A model generated the notes under the pieces. It saw only the letters and a list, made by a program, of their open reading frames with translations. It had not been told where the DNA came from and did not search any database. Of a stretch of DNA of 64,000 nucleotides, positions 28,952-38,205 are shown piece by piece (position 1 is the first letter of the stretch; each line of letters starts with the position of its first letter). A program made the translations under genes and the position numbers. The DNA lies in NCBI RefSeq assembly GCF_000344805.1, contig NC_020453.1:372001-436000 (forward strand), given 5' to 3'. This DNA comes from Bradyrhizobium oligotrophicum S58. GTDB lineage: Bacteria; Pseudomonadota; Alphaproteobacteria; Rhizobiales; Xanthobacteraceae.

Positions 28952-30358
28952 TCAGCGCCAGTCGCGCACGTCGACGAAGTGGCCGGCGATCGCGGCCGCC
29001 GCGGCCATTGCGGGCGACACCAGATGGGTGCGGCCCTTGAAGCCCTGGCGTCCCTCGAAATTGCGGTTCGAGGTCGAGGCGCAGCGCTCTTCCGGCGCCA
29101 GCTTGTCCGGGTTCATGGCGAGGCACATCGAGCAGCCCGGCTCGCGCCATTCGAAGCCGGCCTTGATGAAGATCTTGTCCAGACCTTCGGCCTCGGCCTG
29201 CTCCTTGACGATGCCCGAGCCTGGCACGACCATCGCATTGACATGACCTGACACGGTCTTGCCCTCGGCGATCTTGGCGGCGGCGCGCAGATCCTCGATG
29301 CGACCATTGGTGCAGGAGCCGATGAACACGCGATCGAGCTTGATGTCGGTGATCTTGGTGCCCGCGGTCAGGCCCATATATTTCAACGCGCGGTGCTTGG
29401 AGATGCGCTTGGCCTCATCCGCGATCTGGTCCGGATCCGGCACCATGCCCGTCACCGAGATCACGTCCTCGGGCGAGGTGCCCCAGGTCACGATCGGCGG
29501 CAGCTTGGCGGCGTCGAGCCGCAGCTCATGGTCGAAATGCGCGCCCTCGTCCGAGCGCAAGGTCTCCCAGTAGCGCATCGCCGCGTCCCAGGCGGCGCCC
29601 TGCGGCGCCTTGGGACGGCCGCGCAGGAAGTCGAACGCCTTCTGGTCGGGGGCGACCAGACCGGCGCGGGCGCCGCCCTCGATCGACATGTTGCAGACGG
29701 TCATGCGGCCTTCCATCGACAGCGCGCGGATCGCCTCGCCGGCATATTCCAGCACGTAGCCGGTGCCGCCCGCGGTGCCGATCTCGCCGATGATGGCGAG
29801 GATGATGTCCTTGCCCGTCACGCCGTCCGGCAGCTTGCCGTCAACGGTGACGCGCATGTTCTTCGCCTTCTTCTGGATCAGCGTCTGCGTCGCCAGCACG
29901 TGCTCGACCTCGGAGGTGCCGATGCCGTGCGCCAGCGCGCCGAACGCGCCATGCGTCGAGGTGTGGCTATCACCGCAGACGATCGTGGTGCCGGGCAGCG
30001 TAAAACCCTGCTCCGGGCCGATCACGTGGACGATGCCCTGGCGGCGGTCGAACTCGTTGTAATATTCGACGCCGAACTCCTTGGCGTTCTCGGCCAGCGC
30101 CTTGATCTGCTCGATGCTCTCAGGATCCGGGTTCGGCTTGGAGCGGTCGGTGGTCGGCACGTTGTGATCGACCACGGCCAGCGTCTTCTCCGGCGCATGC
30201 ACCTTGCGGCCGGTCATGCGCAGGCCCTCGAACGCCTGCGGCGAGGTGACTTCGTGCACCAGATGGCGGTCGATGTAGAGCAGGCAGGTGCCGTCCTCGG
30301 CTTCGTGCACCAGATGGTCGTTCCAGATCTTGTCGTACAAGGTGGTCGGTTTCGACAT
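28952..30358 (-). CDS. leuC: 3-isopropylmalate dehydratase large subunit
   Basis: A 468-residue aconitase-family enzyme, the usual length. It binds a [4Fe-4S] cluster through Cys in [13 protein letters not shown] and the paired Cys of [14 protein letters not shown], and isomerises isopropylmalate with Leu[21 protein letters not shown] is the conserved active-site stretch. The start at [12 protein letters not shown] is the family norm; an upstream in-frame ATG would add 53 unrelated residues. It lies downstream of rplS on the same strand with a 344-base gap and a terminator between. Confidence 0.98.
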   Translation of the reverse strand: MSKPTTLYDKIWNDHLVHEAEDGTCLLYIDRHLVHEVTSPQAFEGLRMTGRKVHAPEKTLAVVDHNVPTTDRSKPNPDPESIEQIKALAENAKEFGVEYYNEFDRRQGIVHVIGPEQGFTLPGTTIVCGDSHTSTHGAFGALAHGIGTSEVEHVLATQTLIQKKAKNMRVTVDGKLPDGVTGKDIILAIIGEIGTAGGTGYVLEYAGEAIRALSMEGRMTVCNMSIEGGARAGLVAPDQKAFDFLRGRPKAPQGAAWDAAMRYWETLRSDEGAHFDHELRLDAAKLPPIVTWGTSPEDVISVTGMVPDPDQIADEAKRISKHRALKYMGLTAGTKITDIKLDRVFIGSCTNGRIEDLRAAAKIAEGKTVSGHVNAMVVPGSGIVKEQAEAEGLDKIFIKAGFEWREPGCSMCLAMNPDKLAPEERCASTSNRNFEGRQGFKGRTHLVSPAMAAAAAIAGHFVDVRDWR

Positions 30359-30702
30359 GAGCGAATGCTCCCGGGAATGAAGGTTGAAATCGGCGCGTGC
30401 CTGGCACGCGAAAAGGCGAACAGAGATGCGCTGCGGCTTACAGCGCGCGCCTAAGCTCTGATGTCGCCGACGTGGCGAAGCGTCCGAAGAACCGCCCGGG
30501 CAGCCGGCTGCGATCATCGATGACGACGCGGCGGCAGGCCATGCTGGTGCGATCTAGAACCATTCGAGGCGATATATAGCACGCAGCCGACGAAGTGCGA
30601 GATGCGATTGTGCCTGCCGTCATTGCGAGCAATGACGGTATCTCAGAAACAAAAAAGCGCGGGGCCAGCCCGCGCTCTTCGTCAATCCAATGGAAGCAAC
30701 GA
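30359..30702. other. intergenic region between rplS and leuC
   Basis: It holds the rplS terminator and a small hairpin (30619-30640, CCGTCATTGCGAGCAATGACGG without internal spacer) that is a minimal copy of the GTCATTGCGAG repeat family. The rest should carry the leuC promoter; I see no leader peptide or riboswitch that I can support. Confidence 0.55.
30648..30676 (-). terminator. rho-independent terminator after rplS
   Basis: An 8-bp GC stem (30656-30663 with 30669-30676) is followed on the minus strand by TTTTTTG. It closes the ribosomal/tRNA-modification transcription unit. Confidence 0.88.
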
Positions 30703-31086
30703 TTACTCGTTGACGGCGGTCTGCTGCCGGTCCTGCTTCTCGACGATGCGGGCCGACTTGCCGCGCAACTGGCGCAGGTAATACAGCTTGGCGCGACGCA
30801 CCTTGCCGCGGCGCACGACCTTGATCGAGTCGATCATCGGGGACAGGATCGGGAACACGCGCTCCACGCCCTCGCCGTAGGAGATCTTGCGCACCGTGAA
30901 GCTCTCGTTGATGCCGCCGCCGGAACGGCCGATGCAGACGCCTTCATAGGCCTGCACGCGCGTACGCTCGCCTTCGACCACCTTCACGTTGACGATCACG
31001 GTATCGCCCGGGCCGAACTCCGGAATGGTCTTGTTGGCGGACAGCTTGTCGAACTGCTCTTTTTCGAGCTGCTGAATCAGGTTCAC
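30703..31086 (-). CDS. rplS: 50S ribosomal protein L19
   Basis: 127 residues, the standard alphaproteobacterial size. Conserved segments [20 protein letters not shown] and [14 protein letters not shown] are present. L19 sits at the 30S-50S interface. It is the last gene of the ffh-rpsP-rimM-trmD-rplS region on the minus strand, 109 bases after trmD. Confidence 0.98.
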   Translation of the reverse strand: MNLIQQLEKEQFDKLSANKTIPEFGPGDTVIVNVKVVEGERTRVQAYEGVCIGRSGGGINESFTVRKISYGEGVERVFPILSPMIDSIKVVRRGKVRRAKLYYLRQLRGKSARIVEKQDRQQTAVNE

Positions 31087-31195
31087 GGGTAAATCTCCAT
31101 CGGCGGCGCGCCCAGCCGGGTCACGCGGGGGCTGCGCTTGTTCCTGCCGTCACTTGCGGAATTGGGCGCTCCTATAAGCCAAAGCGCGAGGCTTG

Positions 31196-31963
31196 TCACC
31201 CGTCTGTCGTGCTTTTTGGCGCTTTTTGGCTGGTCCTCGTTTGTTCTCGGTCCTGCCTGGCGCGCCATTCGGCCCACAGATCCGCCCGCCGACCCTCCGT
31301 CAAGGCCTCCGACTGCGCCCGGCGCCAGGCAGCCACTTTGGCATGATCGCCCGAGGTCAACACATCCGGGATGCTCCGACCCTCGAACAATTGTGGGCGG
31401 GTGTATTGCGGGTACTCCAGTAGGCCGTCGGAGAAGCTCTCGTCGGTGCCGGATTCGAGCTTGCCCATGACGCCGGGCAGCAGCCGGACGCAGGCGTCGA
31501 TCAGCACCAGCGCCGCGATCTCGCCGCCCGACAGCACGTAGTCGCCGATCGAGACCTCGATCAGCGCGCGGGCGTCGATGACGCGCTGGTCGACGCCCTC
31601 GAAGCGACCGCAGACGACCAGCGGGCCGGGACCAGCCGCGAGCTCGCGCACAAACGTCTGGGTCAATGGCCGACCGCGCGGGCTCATCAGCAGACGCGGC
31701 CGTTCCGGCGCGATATCGGCGGCGTCGATCGCAGCTGCCAGCACGTCGGCACGCAGCACCATGCCCGGGCCCCCGCCGGCCGGCGTGTCATCGACGCTGC
31801 GGTGCTTGTCGGTCGCGGACGCCCGGATGTCGCGCGCCTCCAGCGCCCAGATGCCGGAGGTCAGGGCGCGGCCGGCCAGGCTCACGCCGAGCGGTCCGGG
31901 AAACATCTCCGGGAACAGGGTCAGCACGGTGGCGCGCCAGGGCGCTGAGGGCGAAGCGGTCAT
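31196..31963 (-). CDS. trmD: tRNA (guanine-N1-)-methyltransferase
   Basis: A 255-residue SPOUT-family enzyme that methylates G37 of tRNAs. The trefoil-knot segment [20 protein letters not shown] and the downstream [10 protein letters not shown]...LEYPQYTRP are clear. The knot binds S-adenosylmethionine. It starts only 9 bases after the stop of an MDR oxidoreductase gene that is inserted between it and rimM. The order rimM-trmD-rplS is otherwise the classical one. Confidence 0.98.
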   Translation of the reverse strand: MTASPSAPWRATVLTLFPEMFPGPLGVSLAGRALTSGIWALEARDIRASATDKHRSVDDTPAGGGPGMVLRADVLAAAIDAADIAPERPRLLMSPRGRPLTQTFVRELAAGPGPLVVCGRFEGVDQRVIDARALIEVSIGDYVLSGGEIAALVLIDACVRLLPGVMGKLESGTDESFSDGLLEYPQYTRPQLFEGRSIPDVLTSGDHAKVAAWRRAQSEALTEGRRADLWAEWRARQDREQTRTSQKAPKSTTDG

Positions 31964-31972
31964 GCCGCTCTG

Positions 31973-33055
31973 TTAAGGCACCAGCGCGGTGAGATCGAGC
32001 CCCTGCATCAATGCCGCCGCCTCGACCGCGCGCGGCAGTTCGGCCAGGGCAAAGCTGGTGACGACGATCCGGGAGAGATCGAGCAGGCGCTCGCGTGCCA
32101 GCGTTGCCAGCTCTCCGGGCGCGGTGCGTTCGTACATGAACTGGCCGACGACCTCCCAATCGTTCGCCAGCATCTCGGCGAAAGAGAGCGGCAGCGGCGC
32201 GGTGGCGCTGCCCATCAGCACCAGCCGGCCGCCGCGCCGAAGCGCGCGCAAGGTCGAGAGGGTGGTCGAGGTGCTGCTGGCCTGGCCGAGCAGATCGAGC
32301 GCGACATCTGCCCCGCCGCACGCGGCATGGCGGATGGTGGCGGTGTCCCTGGCCGTGTCGTCGCCGTTGACCACGGCTGGAATGACGCGCGGGCCGAGCG
32401 CCTCGGCGAGCCGCTGCAGCGCCTCACGTCGGCGGCCGACCGCAATGATCCGGCCGGCGCCCATCGCGACGGCGAGCAGCACGGCGCCGGCGCCGAAATA
32501 GCCGGCTGCGCCGTTGATGACGACGGTCTGGCCGCCGCGCAGGTTGAGCCGCTGCAGTCCGCCGAACGGCACGACGAGCTTTGCGAGCCCCAGCAATTCG
32601 GTGACGGACCGGTCGTCGAGCCCGGGCAGCGGTGTGACGCACGCGCCGGGCCAATGCGCGATCTCGGCGAACACGCCGTCGCGCCAGCGGCCCTGCAGGC
32701 TCTGCGCGGCCTGGCCGCCGCCCATGGCGGTGAGGCCGATCAGGATCTGCGGCGGCTCGGCATCCGGTACGTCGGCGCGCAGATGCGGGCTGAGGAAGAC
32801 GAGATCGCCGGGGCGCACATGGCTGACCTGCGCGCCCGCCTCGACCACGCGGCCGACGGCATTGGTGCCGGGGACGAACGGCATTGGTGGCAGAGCGTAG
32901 GGCAGGGTGCCGGCGATGATCTTGTCCATGTAGGACAGCATGGCCGCGGCTTCGATCCGCACCAGCACGCCGTCAGGCGCGGCGGGCGCGGTGTCGACCT
33001 CATCGAAGCGCAGATCGTTCGGCGCGTGCAGGCGCCAGGCCTTGTGGGTGGTCAT
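31973..33055 (-). CDS. MDR-family oxidoreductase (zinc-free alcohol dehydrogenase/quinone reductase-like)
   Basis: A 360-residue medium-chain dehydrogenase/reductase with a GroES-like N-terminal domain and a Rossmann domain (GGQTVVINGAAGYFGAGAV). The residues that hold catalytic zinc in alcohol dehydrogenases are not conserved: the usual GHE reads GTN (FVPGTNAVG) and the first Cys is missing (AAMLSYMD), so this is probably an NADPH-dependent quinone or enone reductase. It lies between rimM and trmD and may be cotranscribed with them, an unexpected guest in that operon. The substrate is unknown. Confidence 0.92.
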   Translation of the reverse strand: MTTHKAWRLHAPNDLRFDEVDTAPAAPDGVLVRIEAAAMLSYMDKIIAGTLPYALPPMPFVPGTNAVGRVVEAGAQVSHVRPGDLVFLSPHLRADVPDAEPPQILIGLTAMGGGQAAQSLQGRWRDGVFAEIAHWPGACVTPLPGLDDRSVTELLGLAKLVVPFGGLQRLNLRGGQTVVINGAAGYFGAGAVLLAVAMGAGRIIAVGRRREALQRLAEALGPRVIPAVVNGDDTARDTATIRHAACGGADVALDLLGQASSTSTTLSTLRALRRGGRLVLMGSATAPLPLSFAEMLANDWEVVGQFMYERTAPGELATLARERLLDLSRIVVTSFALAELPRAVEAAALMQGLDLTALVP

Positions 33056-33093
33056 ACGCGTGCTCCGGTCCGGTGTGAGCGCGTTTCATATCC

Positions 33094-33246
33094 GGTGTCG
33101 TCCTGGCCAAGCCTTGATGTCGCGCAGCGACGTCAAGGCGCAGAGCCGGGACCCATACCGCGTGATCCCCGGAAATGGGCACGCTGCATGTTCCGCGCAA
33201 TACAGCCTAAGCCGGTGGCTATGGGTCGTTGCTTTCGTGAGGACGA
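33094..33246. repeat. inverted-repeat element overlapping the 3' end of rimM
   Basis: A left part (GGTGTCGTCCTGG ... GGGACCCATAC, 33094-33157) and a right arm at about 33204-33246 belong to the family of 10495-10614. On the minus strand the right arm shares GACCCATAGCCACCGG exactly with that copy. The rimM stop codon (TAG) is inside this arm. Confidence 0.78.
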
Positions 33247-33800
33247 CGAGCGGAGTGGGCGGGCTCGATTTCGTTTTCATCCGACGCCGACTCATCGTCT
33301 GCCTCGACCTCGGCCGGCAGCTCGATGATCACGCGGCCGCCCGCGAGATCGACAGTCGGGACCACGGCGTTGGTGAACGGCAGCAGCAGCGTGCTGCCGG
33401 AGGGCGGGGCAATCTCGATGATGTCGCCGGCGCCGAAATTATGGATCGCAAGCACGCGGCCGAGCGGGACACCGGCCGTTGTCTCCGCAGCGAGTCCGAT
33501 CAGGTCGGCGTGGTAATATTCGTCGTCATCGGTCGCGGGCAGCCGGTCACGGGACACGTAGAGCTCGAGCCCGTTGAGCCGCTCGGCCGCATTGCGGTCG
33601 GTGACGCCCTTGATGGTGGCGACCAGATGATCCTTGGCCTCGCGCGCTTTCGCGACCTCGAACGAGCGCGCGCCGTCCTTGGTCGCGAGAGGGCCGTAAT
33701 GCAGCACGGCCAGCGGATCCTCAGTGAAGGTCCACAGCCGGACCTCGCCGCGCACGCCGTGCGCGGCGCCGATACGTGCGACGCAGATCAGCTTGGACAT
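33219..33800 (-). CDS. rimM: ribosome maturation factor RimM
   Basis: A 193-residue 16S rRNA processing factor with the N-terminal RimM beta-barrel ([16 protein letters not shown]) and the C-terminal PRC-barrel ([21 protein letters not shown]). It helps assemble the 30S head and binds S19. The C-terminal tail is acidic ([16 protein letters not shown]) and the last ~9 residues (RRPHESNDP) and stop codon are encoded by an intergenic repeat arm. It follows rpsP on the same strand across another repeat. Confidence 0.97.
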   Translation of the reverse strand: MSKLICVARIGAAHGVRGEVRLWTFTEDPLAVLHYGPLATKDGARSFEVAKAREAKDHLVATIKGVTDRNAAERLNGLELYVSRDRLPATDDDEYYHADLIGLAAETTAGVPLGRVLAIHNFGAGDIIEIAPPSGSTLLLPFTNAVVPTVDLAGGRVIIELPAEVEADDESASDENEIEPAHSARRPHESNDP

Positions 33801-33807
33801 CAGGAGG

Positions 33808-33909
33808 CCTCGCCCTTCGAGACGCGCGCAAAGGCGCGCTCTTCAGGACGAGGGGCCATCTCCTCATGCTGAGGAGCACGGCGCAAGCCGTGCGTCTCGA
33901 AGCATGAGG
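33808..33909. repeat. inverted-repeat element between rpsP and rimM (CTTCGAGACG family)
   Basis: Ends CCTCGCCCTTCGAGACG and CGTCTCGAAGCATGAGG are imperfect reverse complements, and two internal hairpins are present (GCGCGCAAAGGCGCGC and CCTCATGCTGAGG). It resembles a repeat seen widely in Bradyrhizobium. It lies within the rpsP-rimM transcription unit and may modulate expression. Confidence 0.8.
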
Positions 33910-33927
33910 CCATCAGCATCAAGGACG

Positions 33928-34260
33928 TTAGCCCTTGGCGGCGGCTTCGGCCTGCGCCTTGCGCTCCTTGCGCGGCACGGCCTTGATCGGGTTCTGGCGG
34001 GCTTCGCGCTTCTTGACGCCGGCGGCATCGAGGAAGCGGGCGACGCGGTCGGACGGCTGCGCGCCCTTGGCGAGCCAAGCCTTCACCTTCTCCATGTCGA
34101 GCTTGAGGCGGGCCTCGTTGTCCTTCGGCATCAGCGGATTGAAGTGGCCGAGACGCTCGATGAAGCGGCCGTCACGCGGGAAGCGCGAGTCGGCGACGAC
34201 GACGTGATAGACCGGGCGCTTCTTGGTGCCGGCACGGGCGAGACGAATGACGACGGACAT
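33928..34260 (-). CDS. rpsP: 30S ribosomal protein S16
   Basis: 110 residues, normal for alphaproteobacteria, with the N-terminal motif [20 protein letters not shown] and the [15 protein letters not shown] segment. The C-terminus is an Ala/Lys-rich tail. It is encoded after ffh and before rimM on the minus strand. Confidence 0.98.
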   Translation of the reverse strand: MSVVIRLARAGTKKRPVYHVVVADSRFPRDGRFIERLGHFNPLMPKDNEARLKLDMEKVKAWLAKGAQPSDRVARFLDAAGVKKREARQNPIKAVPRKERKAQAEAAAKG

Positions 34261-34310
34261 GAAAGTTCTCCTTTGAGGTCGATGTGTCGATGCTAACGGT
34301 GAATGTGATC

Positions 34311-34390
34311 GTCATTGCGAGGAGCGAAGCGACGAAGCAATCCAGGGTCGCGCGTGACGCCCTGGATTGCTTCGCTTCGCTCGCAATGAC
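34311..34390. repeat. 80-bp inverted repeat (GTCATTGCGAG family), copy between ffh and rpsP
   Basis: It begins GTCATTGCGAGGAGCGAAGC and ends with its near reverse complement (GCTTCGCTCGCAATGAC). A copy of the same 80-bp length is at 44064-44143. It lies in the 140-base gap between two cotranscribed genes. Confidence 0.9.
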
Positions 34391-34400
34391 GGGAGTGAAA

Positions 34401-35948
34401 TCATTTCTTCTTTCCCGGAGGCAGGCCGAGGCCGGGCAGGTTCGGCTTGCCGCTGAGGCCAGTCAGACCGGGAAGATTCGGCAGGCCGCCGCGCAAACCC
34501 GCCGGCAGATCCTTCGGCAGGTTCGGCAAACCGCCGGGCAGTCCGCCCGGCATTTTCTCGGCGAGCGCCTTGAGCTGTTCCGGCGATGGCGTCGGCATGC
34601 CGCCGCCAAAGCCCATCGCCTGCGCGATGCCGGCGAGCGGGCCGCGCTTGCCGGAGCCCATGGCCTTCATCACGTCGGCCATGTTCCGGTGCATCTTGAG
34701 CAGCTTGTTGACGTGCTCGACGCTCTGGCCGGAGCCGGCGGCGATGCGCTTCTTGCGGCTCGCCTTGAGCAGGTCGGGATGCTTGCGCTCCTCGCGCGTC
34801 ATCGAATCGATGATCGCGACCTGGCGCTTGAGGATCCTGTCGTCGATCCCTGCCGCGGCGATCTGGTTCTTCATCTTGGAGATGCCGGGCATCATGCCCA
34901 TCAGCCCGCCGATGCCGCCCATCTGCGCCATCTGTTGCAGCTGCTCGCGCATGTCGTTGAGGTCGAACTGGCCCTTGCGCATCCGCTCGGCGGCGCGCGC
35001 GGCCTTCTCGGCGTCGATGTTCGCCGCGGCCTTCTCGACCAGCGAGACGATGTCGCCCATGCCGAGGATGCGGCCGGCGATACGCGACGGATAGAAATCC
35101 TCGAGCGCGTCGGTCTTTTCGCCGGTGCCGAGCAGCTTGATCGGCTTGCCGGTGACCGCGCGCATCGACAGCGCCGCGCCGCCGCGGCCGTCGCCGTCGA
35201 TACGCGTCAGCGCGATGCCGGTGAGGCCGACGCGCTGGTCGAACGCGCGGGCGAGATTGACGGCGTCCTGGCCGGTCAGCGAGTCCGCGACCAGCAGCAC
35301 CTCGTGCGGGTTGGTGACCGCCTTGATCTCGGCGGCCTCCTTCATCATGTCCTCGTCGAGTGTGGTGCGGCCGGCGGTGTCGAGCAGCACCACGTCGTAG
35401 CCGCCGAGCTTGGCGGCCTCGATGGCGCGGCGGGCGATCTGCGGCGGCATCTGGCCGGCGACGATCGGCAAGGTCGGAATGTCCAGGTCGCGGCCGAGCA
35501 CCGCGAGCTGCTCCATGGCGGCCGGACGGTAGACGTCGAGCGAGGCCATCAGCACCTTGCGCTTGTCGCGCTGGACCATGCGGCGCGCCAGCTTGGCGGT
35601 GGTGGTGGTCTTGCCGGAGCCCTGCAGGCCGACCATCATGATCGGCACCGGCGGCACGGCATTGAGATCGATGGTCTGGCCGTCGTCGCCGAGCGTCTTG
35701 ACCAACTCGTCATGGACGATCTTCACGACCATCTGGCCGGGGGTGACCGACTTGACGACGGTGGCGCCGATCGCCTGCTCGCGCACGCGCTCGGTGAAGC
35801 TGCGGACAACCTCCAGCGCGACGTCGGCCTCGAGCAGAGCCCGGCGGACTTCGCGCATCGCGGCGTCGACATCGGCCTCCGACAGGGAGCCACGCCCCGT
35901 CAGCCGATCGAGAATGCCGCCAAGCCTTTCCGACAGATTGTCGAACAA
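34401..35948 (-). CDS. ffh: signal recognition particle protein
   Basis: A 515-residue SRP54 GTPase that binds signal sequences of nascent membrane proteins together with 4.5S RNA. The N domain, the G domain with GLQGSGKTTTTAKLA and DTAGRTTLDEDM, and a Met-rich M domain (MGDIVSL...MMPGISKMK) are in order. The C-terminus is an unusual Gly-Leu-Pro repeat tail (GLPNLP-type units, about 45 residues) ending PPGKKK, longer than in E. coli. Its receptor gene ftsY is at 42.4 kb. It heads the rpsP-rimM-trmD-rplS series. Confidence 0.98.
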   Translation of the reverse strand: MFDNLSERLGGILDRLTGRGSLSEADVDAAMREVRRALLEADVALEVVRSFTERVREQAIGATVVKSVTPGQMVVKIVHDELVKTLGDDGQTIDLNAVPPVPIMMVGLQGSGKTTTTAKLARRMVQRDKRKVLMASLDVYRPAAMEQLAVLGRDLDIPTLPIVAGQMPPQIARRAIEAAKLGGYDVVLLDTAGRTTLDEDMMKEAAEIKAVTNPHEVLLVADSLTGQDAVNLARAFDQRVGLTGIALTRIDGDGRGGAALSMRAVTGKPIKLLGTGEKTDALEDFYPSRIAGRILGMGDIVSLVEKAAANIDAEKAARAAERMRKGQFDLNDMREQLQQMAQMGGIGGLMGMMPGISKMKNQIAAAGIDDRILKRQVAIIDSMTREERKHPDLLKASRKKRIAAGSGQSVEHVNKLLKMHRNMADVMKAMGSGKRGPLAGIAQAMGFGGGMPTPSPEQLKALAEKMPGGLPGGLPNLPKDLPAGLRGGLPNLPGLTGLSGKPNLPGLGLPPGKKK

Positions 35949-36285
35949 TGCCGTATCCTTTGCCCTTGTAGGGCGCTCGCTTCATTGCCGCCCGTCATCG
36001 CCGCTTGCTGCGGCCCATGACGACCATATAGACCTCGGCCCGTCGGCCGAAACCGTCAGTCCAAACACGTTTTGCGCCCGAGGGCGCACAGCGCTGTCGG
36101 GCGGTGACCTCCGGCCTCCAGGGCCGGGCGGTGGCTCGAAAAGACGAAACTTTCCGAAATTCGGCCGGGTTAAACCCCCCGCGGCCGAAAAAGTCAAGGA
36201 AACTTGCTCGCCGCCATCCCGTTGCCGGATCCCGCTGGGCTGCTTACCTCCTGCGCCAGTTCAGCTTTCCCTCGCGAGGACACCC
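35949..36285. other. intergenic region between divergent ffh and MBL-fold genes
   Basis: 337 bases with no gene that I can support. A frame open on the plus strand runs through but has no start with a ribosome-binding site until the TTG at 36286. Confidence 0.55.
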
Positions 36286-37278
36286 TTGCTGCGCCGTTCC
36301 AGGACCTATTCCGGCCCCGTCACCGACCATTTCGACGGCAAGCGCTTCTACGATCCCGACGGCGTTCCGCCCAAATCCCTCGCCCAGGTGCTGCGCTGGC
36401 AGTTCGACCGCAACGGCAAGCGCTCGCGCTGGCCGTCCTGGGCGCCGAGCGCACATGCCGACGCGCCGCCCCACAAGGTCGATGGCGAGGCGGTGCGGCT
36501 GTCCTTCATCGGCCATGCCAGCTGGCTGATCCAGACCGGCGGGCTCAACATCCTGATCGATCCGGTGTGGTCGGAGCGGGTGTCGCCGTTCGCGTTCGCC
36601 GGGCCCCGGCGGCACAACGATCCCGGCATCGCCTTCGAGGCGCTGCCGCCTATCGACGTCGTGCTGGTCTCGCATGGCCACTACGATCATTTGGACATCC
36701 GGACCTTGTCTAAGCTGACCGCGCGCTTTTCTCCGCGGGTCGTCACGCCGCTCGGCAACGACCTCACGATGATCGACGCCGACTCCAAGATCCGCGCCGA
36801 GGCCTATGATTGGCACGATCGCGTGACCTTGAACCAGGAGGTCGCCGTGACCCTGGTGCCGACGCGGCACTGGACGGCGCGCGGCCTGTTCGACCGCAAC
36901 AAGGCGCTGTGGGCGAGCTTCGTGCTGGAGACGCCGCGTGGCCGGCTCTACATCGTCTGCGATTCCGGCTATGGCACCGGCGCGCATTTCCGCCGCGTGG
37001 CCGAGGCGCACGCCCCGCTGAGGCTTGCGATCCTGCCGATCGGCGCCTACGAGCCGCGCTGGTTCATGCGCGACCAGCACATGAACCCCGAGGATGCCGT
37101 GCAGGCCCTGCAGGATTGCGGCGCCGAGACCGCGCTCGCGCATCATCATGGCACGTTCCAACTGACGGATGAGGCCATCGACGCGCCGGTCCACGCCCTG
37201 CATTCTGCGCTCGACCAGGCCGGCATCCCGCGTGAGCGGTTCGGCGTGCTCAAGCCGGGGCAGGTGGTGGAGATTTAG
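36286..37278 (+). CDS. MBL-fold metallo-hydrolase (NAPE-PLD/UlaG-like)
   Basis: About 330 residues starting at TTG (36286-36288), which has GAGG 8 bases upstream; the family N-terminus begins just there. The zinc-binding signature is His130, His132, Asp134, His135 in VSHGHYDHLD. FIGHASWLIQTGGLNILIDPV is the first core strand pair. The family includes N-acyl-phosphatidylethanolamine phospholipase D and lactonases such as UlaG; substrate unknown here. A strong repeat follows 20 bases after the stop. Confidence 0.93.
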   Translation: MLRRSRTYSGPVTDHFDGKRFYDPDGVPPKSLAQVLRWQFDRNGKRSRWPSWAPSAHADAPPHKVDGEAVRLSFIGHASWLIQTGGLNILIDPVWSERVSPFAFAGPRRHNDPGIAFEALPPIDVVLVSHGHYDHLDIRTLSKLTARFSPRVVTPLGNDLTMIDADSKIRAEAYDWHDRVTLNQEVAVTLVPTRHWTARGLFDRNKALWASFVLETPRGRLYIVCDSGYGTGAHFRRVAEAHAPLRLAILPIGAYEPRWFMRDQHMNPEDAVQALQDCGAETALAHHHGTFQLTDEAIDAPVHALHSALDQAGIPRERFGVLKPGQVVEI

Positions 37279-37298
37279 CAGGCTGCTGCAGCAAAAAA

Positions 37299-37424
37299 GG
37301 TGTCGTCCCGGCCTTGAGCCGGGACCCATAAACACCGGATCTAATTTTGCGAAGGCTGGCAGCTCCATCTCGCGCGACAATATCCACCGCGGAGTATGGA
37401 TCCCGGCTCAAGGCCGGGACGACA
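37299..37424. repeat. 126-bp inverted-repeat element (GTCGTCCCGG...GGGACCCAT family)
   Basis: Arms at 37299-37329 and 37396-37424 are near-perfect reverse complements, and each contains a hairpin (CCCGGCCTTGAGCCGGG). It matches the layout of 10495-10614 and lies between convergent genes, where it could act as a two-way terminator. Confidence 0.92.
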
Positions 37425-37492
37425 TCGAGTTTGTAGCAGCGCCGTCGGCTCACAACGCCATATGAGTTTGCTGCCCTGAAGTGACGGCAGCC

Positions 37493-38200
37493 TTACTGCC
37501 CCGCCTTGATCGCCCAGGTCACGCTGACCGTGATCGACAGCGTCTCCTCGCCCTGCGCCACCGGTGTCGGGGCCCCAGCAGCCATCGGTGCGGCGAAGGT
37601 CTTGGCGCGGAACACCGGTGCGGGAGCGCCGTCCTCGGCGATGGCAAGCGGTTGTCCCAGCGTGACGCCGGCGGCCTTGGCGTAGATCTCGGCCTTGCGG
37701 CGGGCGTCGGCGACGGCCTTTTCGCGCGCCTGGTCGAGCAGCTTCGACGGCTCGGCGACCGTGAAATAGATGTTGCCGACGTCGTTGGCGCCGGCCCCGA
37801 CCAGCGTGTCGATCACGCTGGCGACCTTGGCGACGTCGTGGACCTTGACGGTGACGCGGTTGCTGGCGCGAAAACCCGACACCGACGCATCACGGCTGCG
37901 CTCATATTGCGGCTGCAGCGACAGCCGCGAGGTCTGATAGTCCTTGTCATCGATCCCCGCCGCCTTGAGGGCGGCGAGCACCTTGGCCATCGCCGCATTG
38001 TTGGCGGCCGAGGCGTCGCGCGCGGTCTTGGCGTCGGAGGCCACGCCGGCATCGATCTGGGCGAGGTCAGGCGGCACCGACAAGTGGGCCTCACCACTCA
38101 CGGTGATCGCTGGCGTGTCCTGCCGGGCAATGTCGTCCGCCAGCGCCGGCAGTGCGGCAGTGGCCGCAAGCGCGGCCGCAAGAATCGGTCGGATGATCAT
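37493..38200 (-). CDS. SIMPL-domain (DUF541) periplasmic protein
   Basis: 235 residues with a signal peptide (about residues 1-22, ending PALA) and one SIMPL domain, the fold first named from a mouse IRAK-interacting protein and present in E. coli YggE. Segments ITVSGEAHLSVPPDLAQID and the IYFTVAEPSKLLDQAREKAV helix are typical. The bacterial function is linked to oxidative stress but not settled. It starts 5 bases after the stop of the GyrI-like gene on the same strand, so the two are probably one operon. Confidence 0.94.
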   Translation of the reverse strand: MIIRPILAAALAATAALPALADDIARQDTPAITVSGEAHLSVPPDLAQIDAGVASDAKTARDASAANNAAMAKVLAALKAAGIDDKDYQTSRLSLQPQYERSRDASVSGFRASNRVTVKVHDVAKVASVIDTLVGAGANDVGNIYFTVAEPSKLLDQAREKAVADARRKAEIYAKAAGVTLGQPLAIAEDGAPAPVFRAKTFAAPMAAGAPTPVAQGEETLSITVSVTWAIKAGQ

Positions 38201-38205
38201 GGGGC

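Noticed and set aside
31973..33055. MDR gene considered as a zinc alcohol dehydrogenase
   Set aside because: The catalytic zinc ligands (first Cys, GHE motif) are replaced, so only the wider MDR family is claimed.
34284..36020. A 578-codon open frame opposite ffh
   Set aside because: It is antisense to a certain gene and is His/Arg/Asp-rich without domains.
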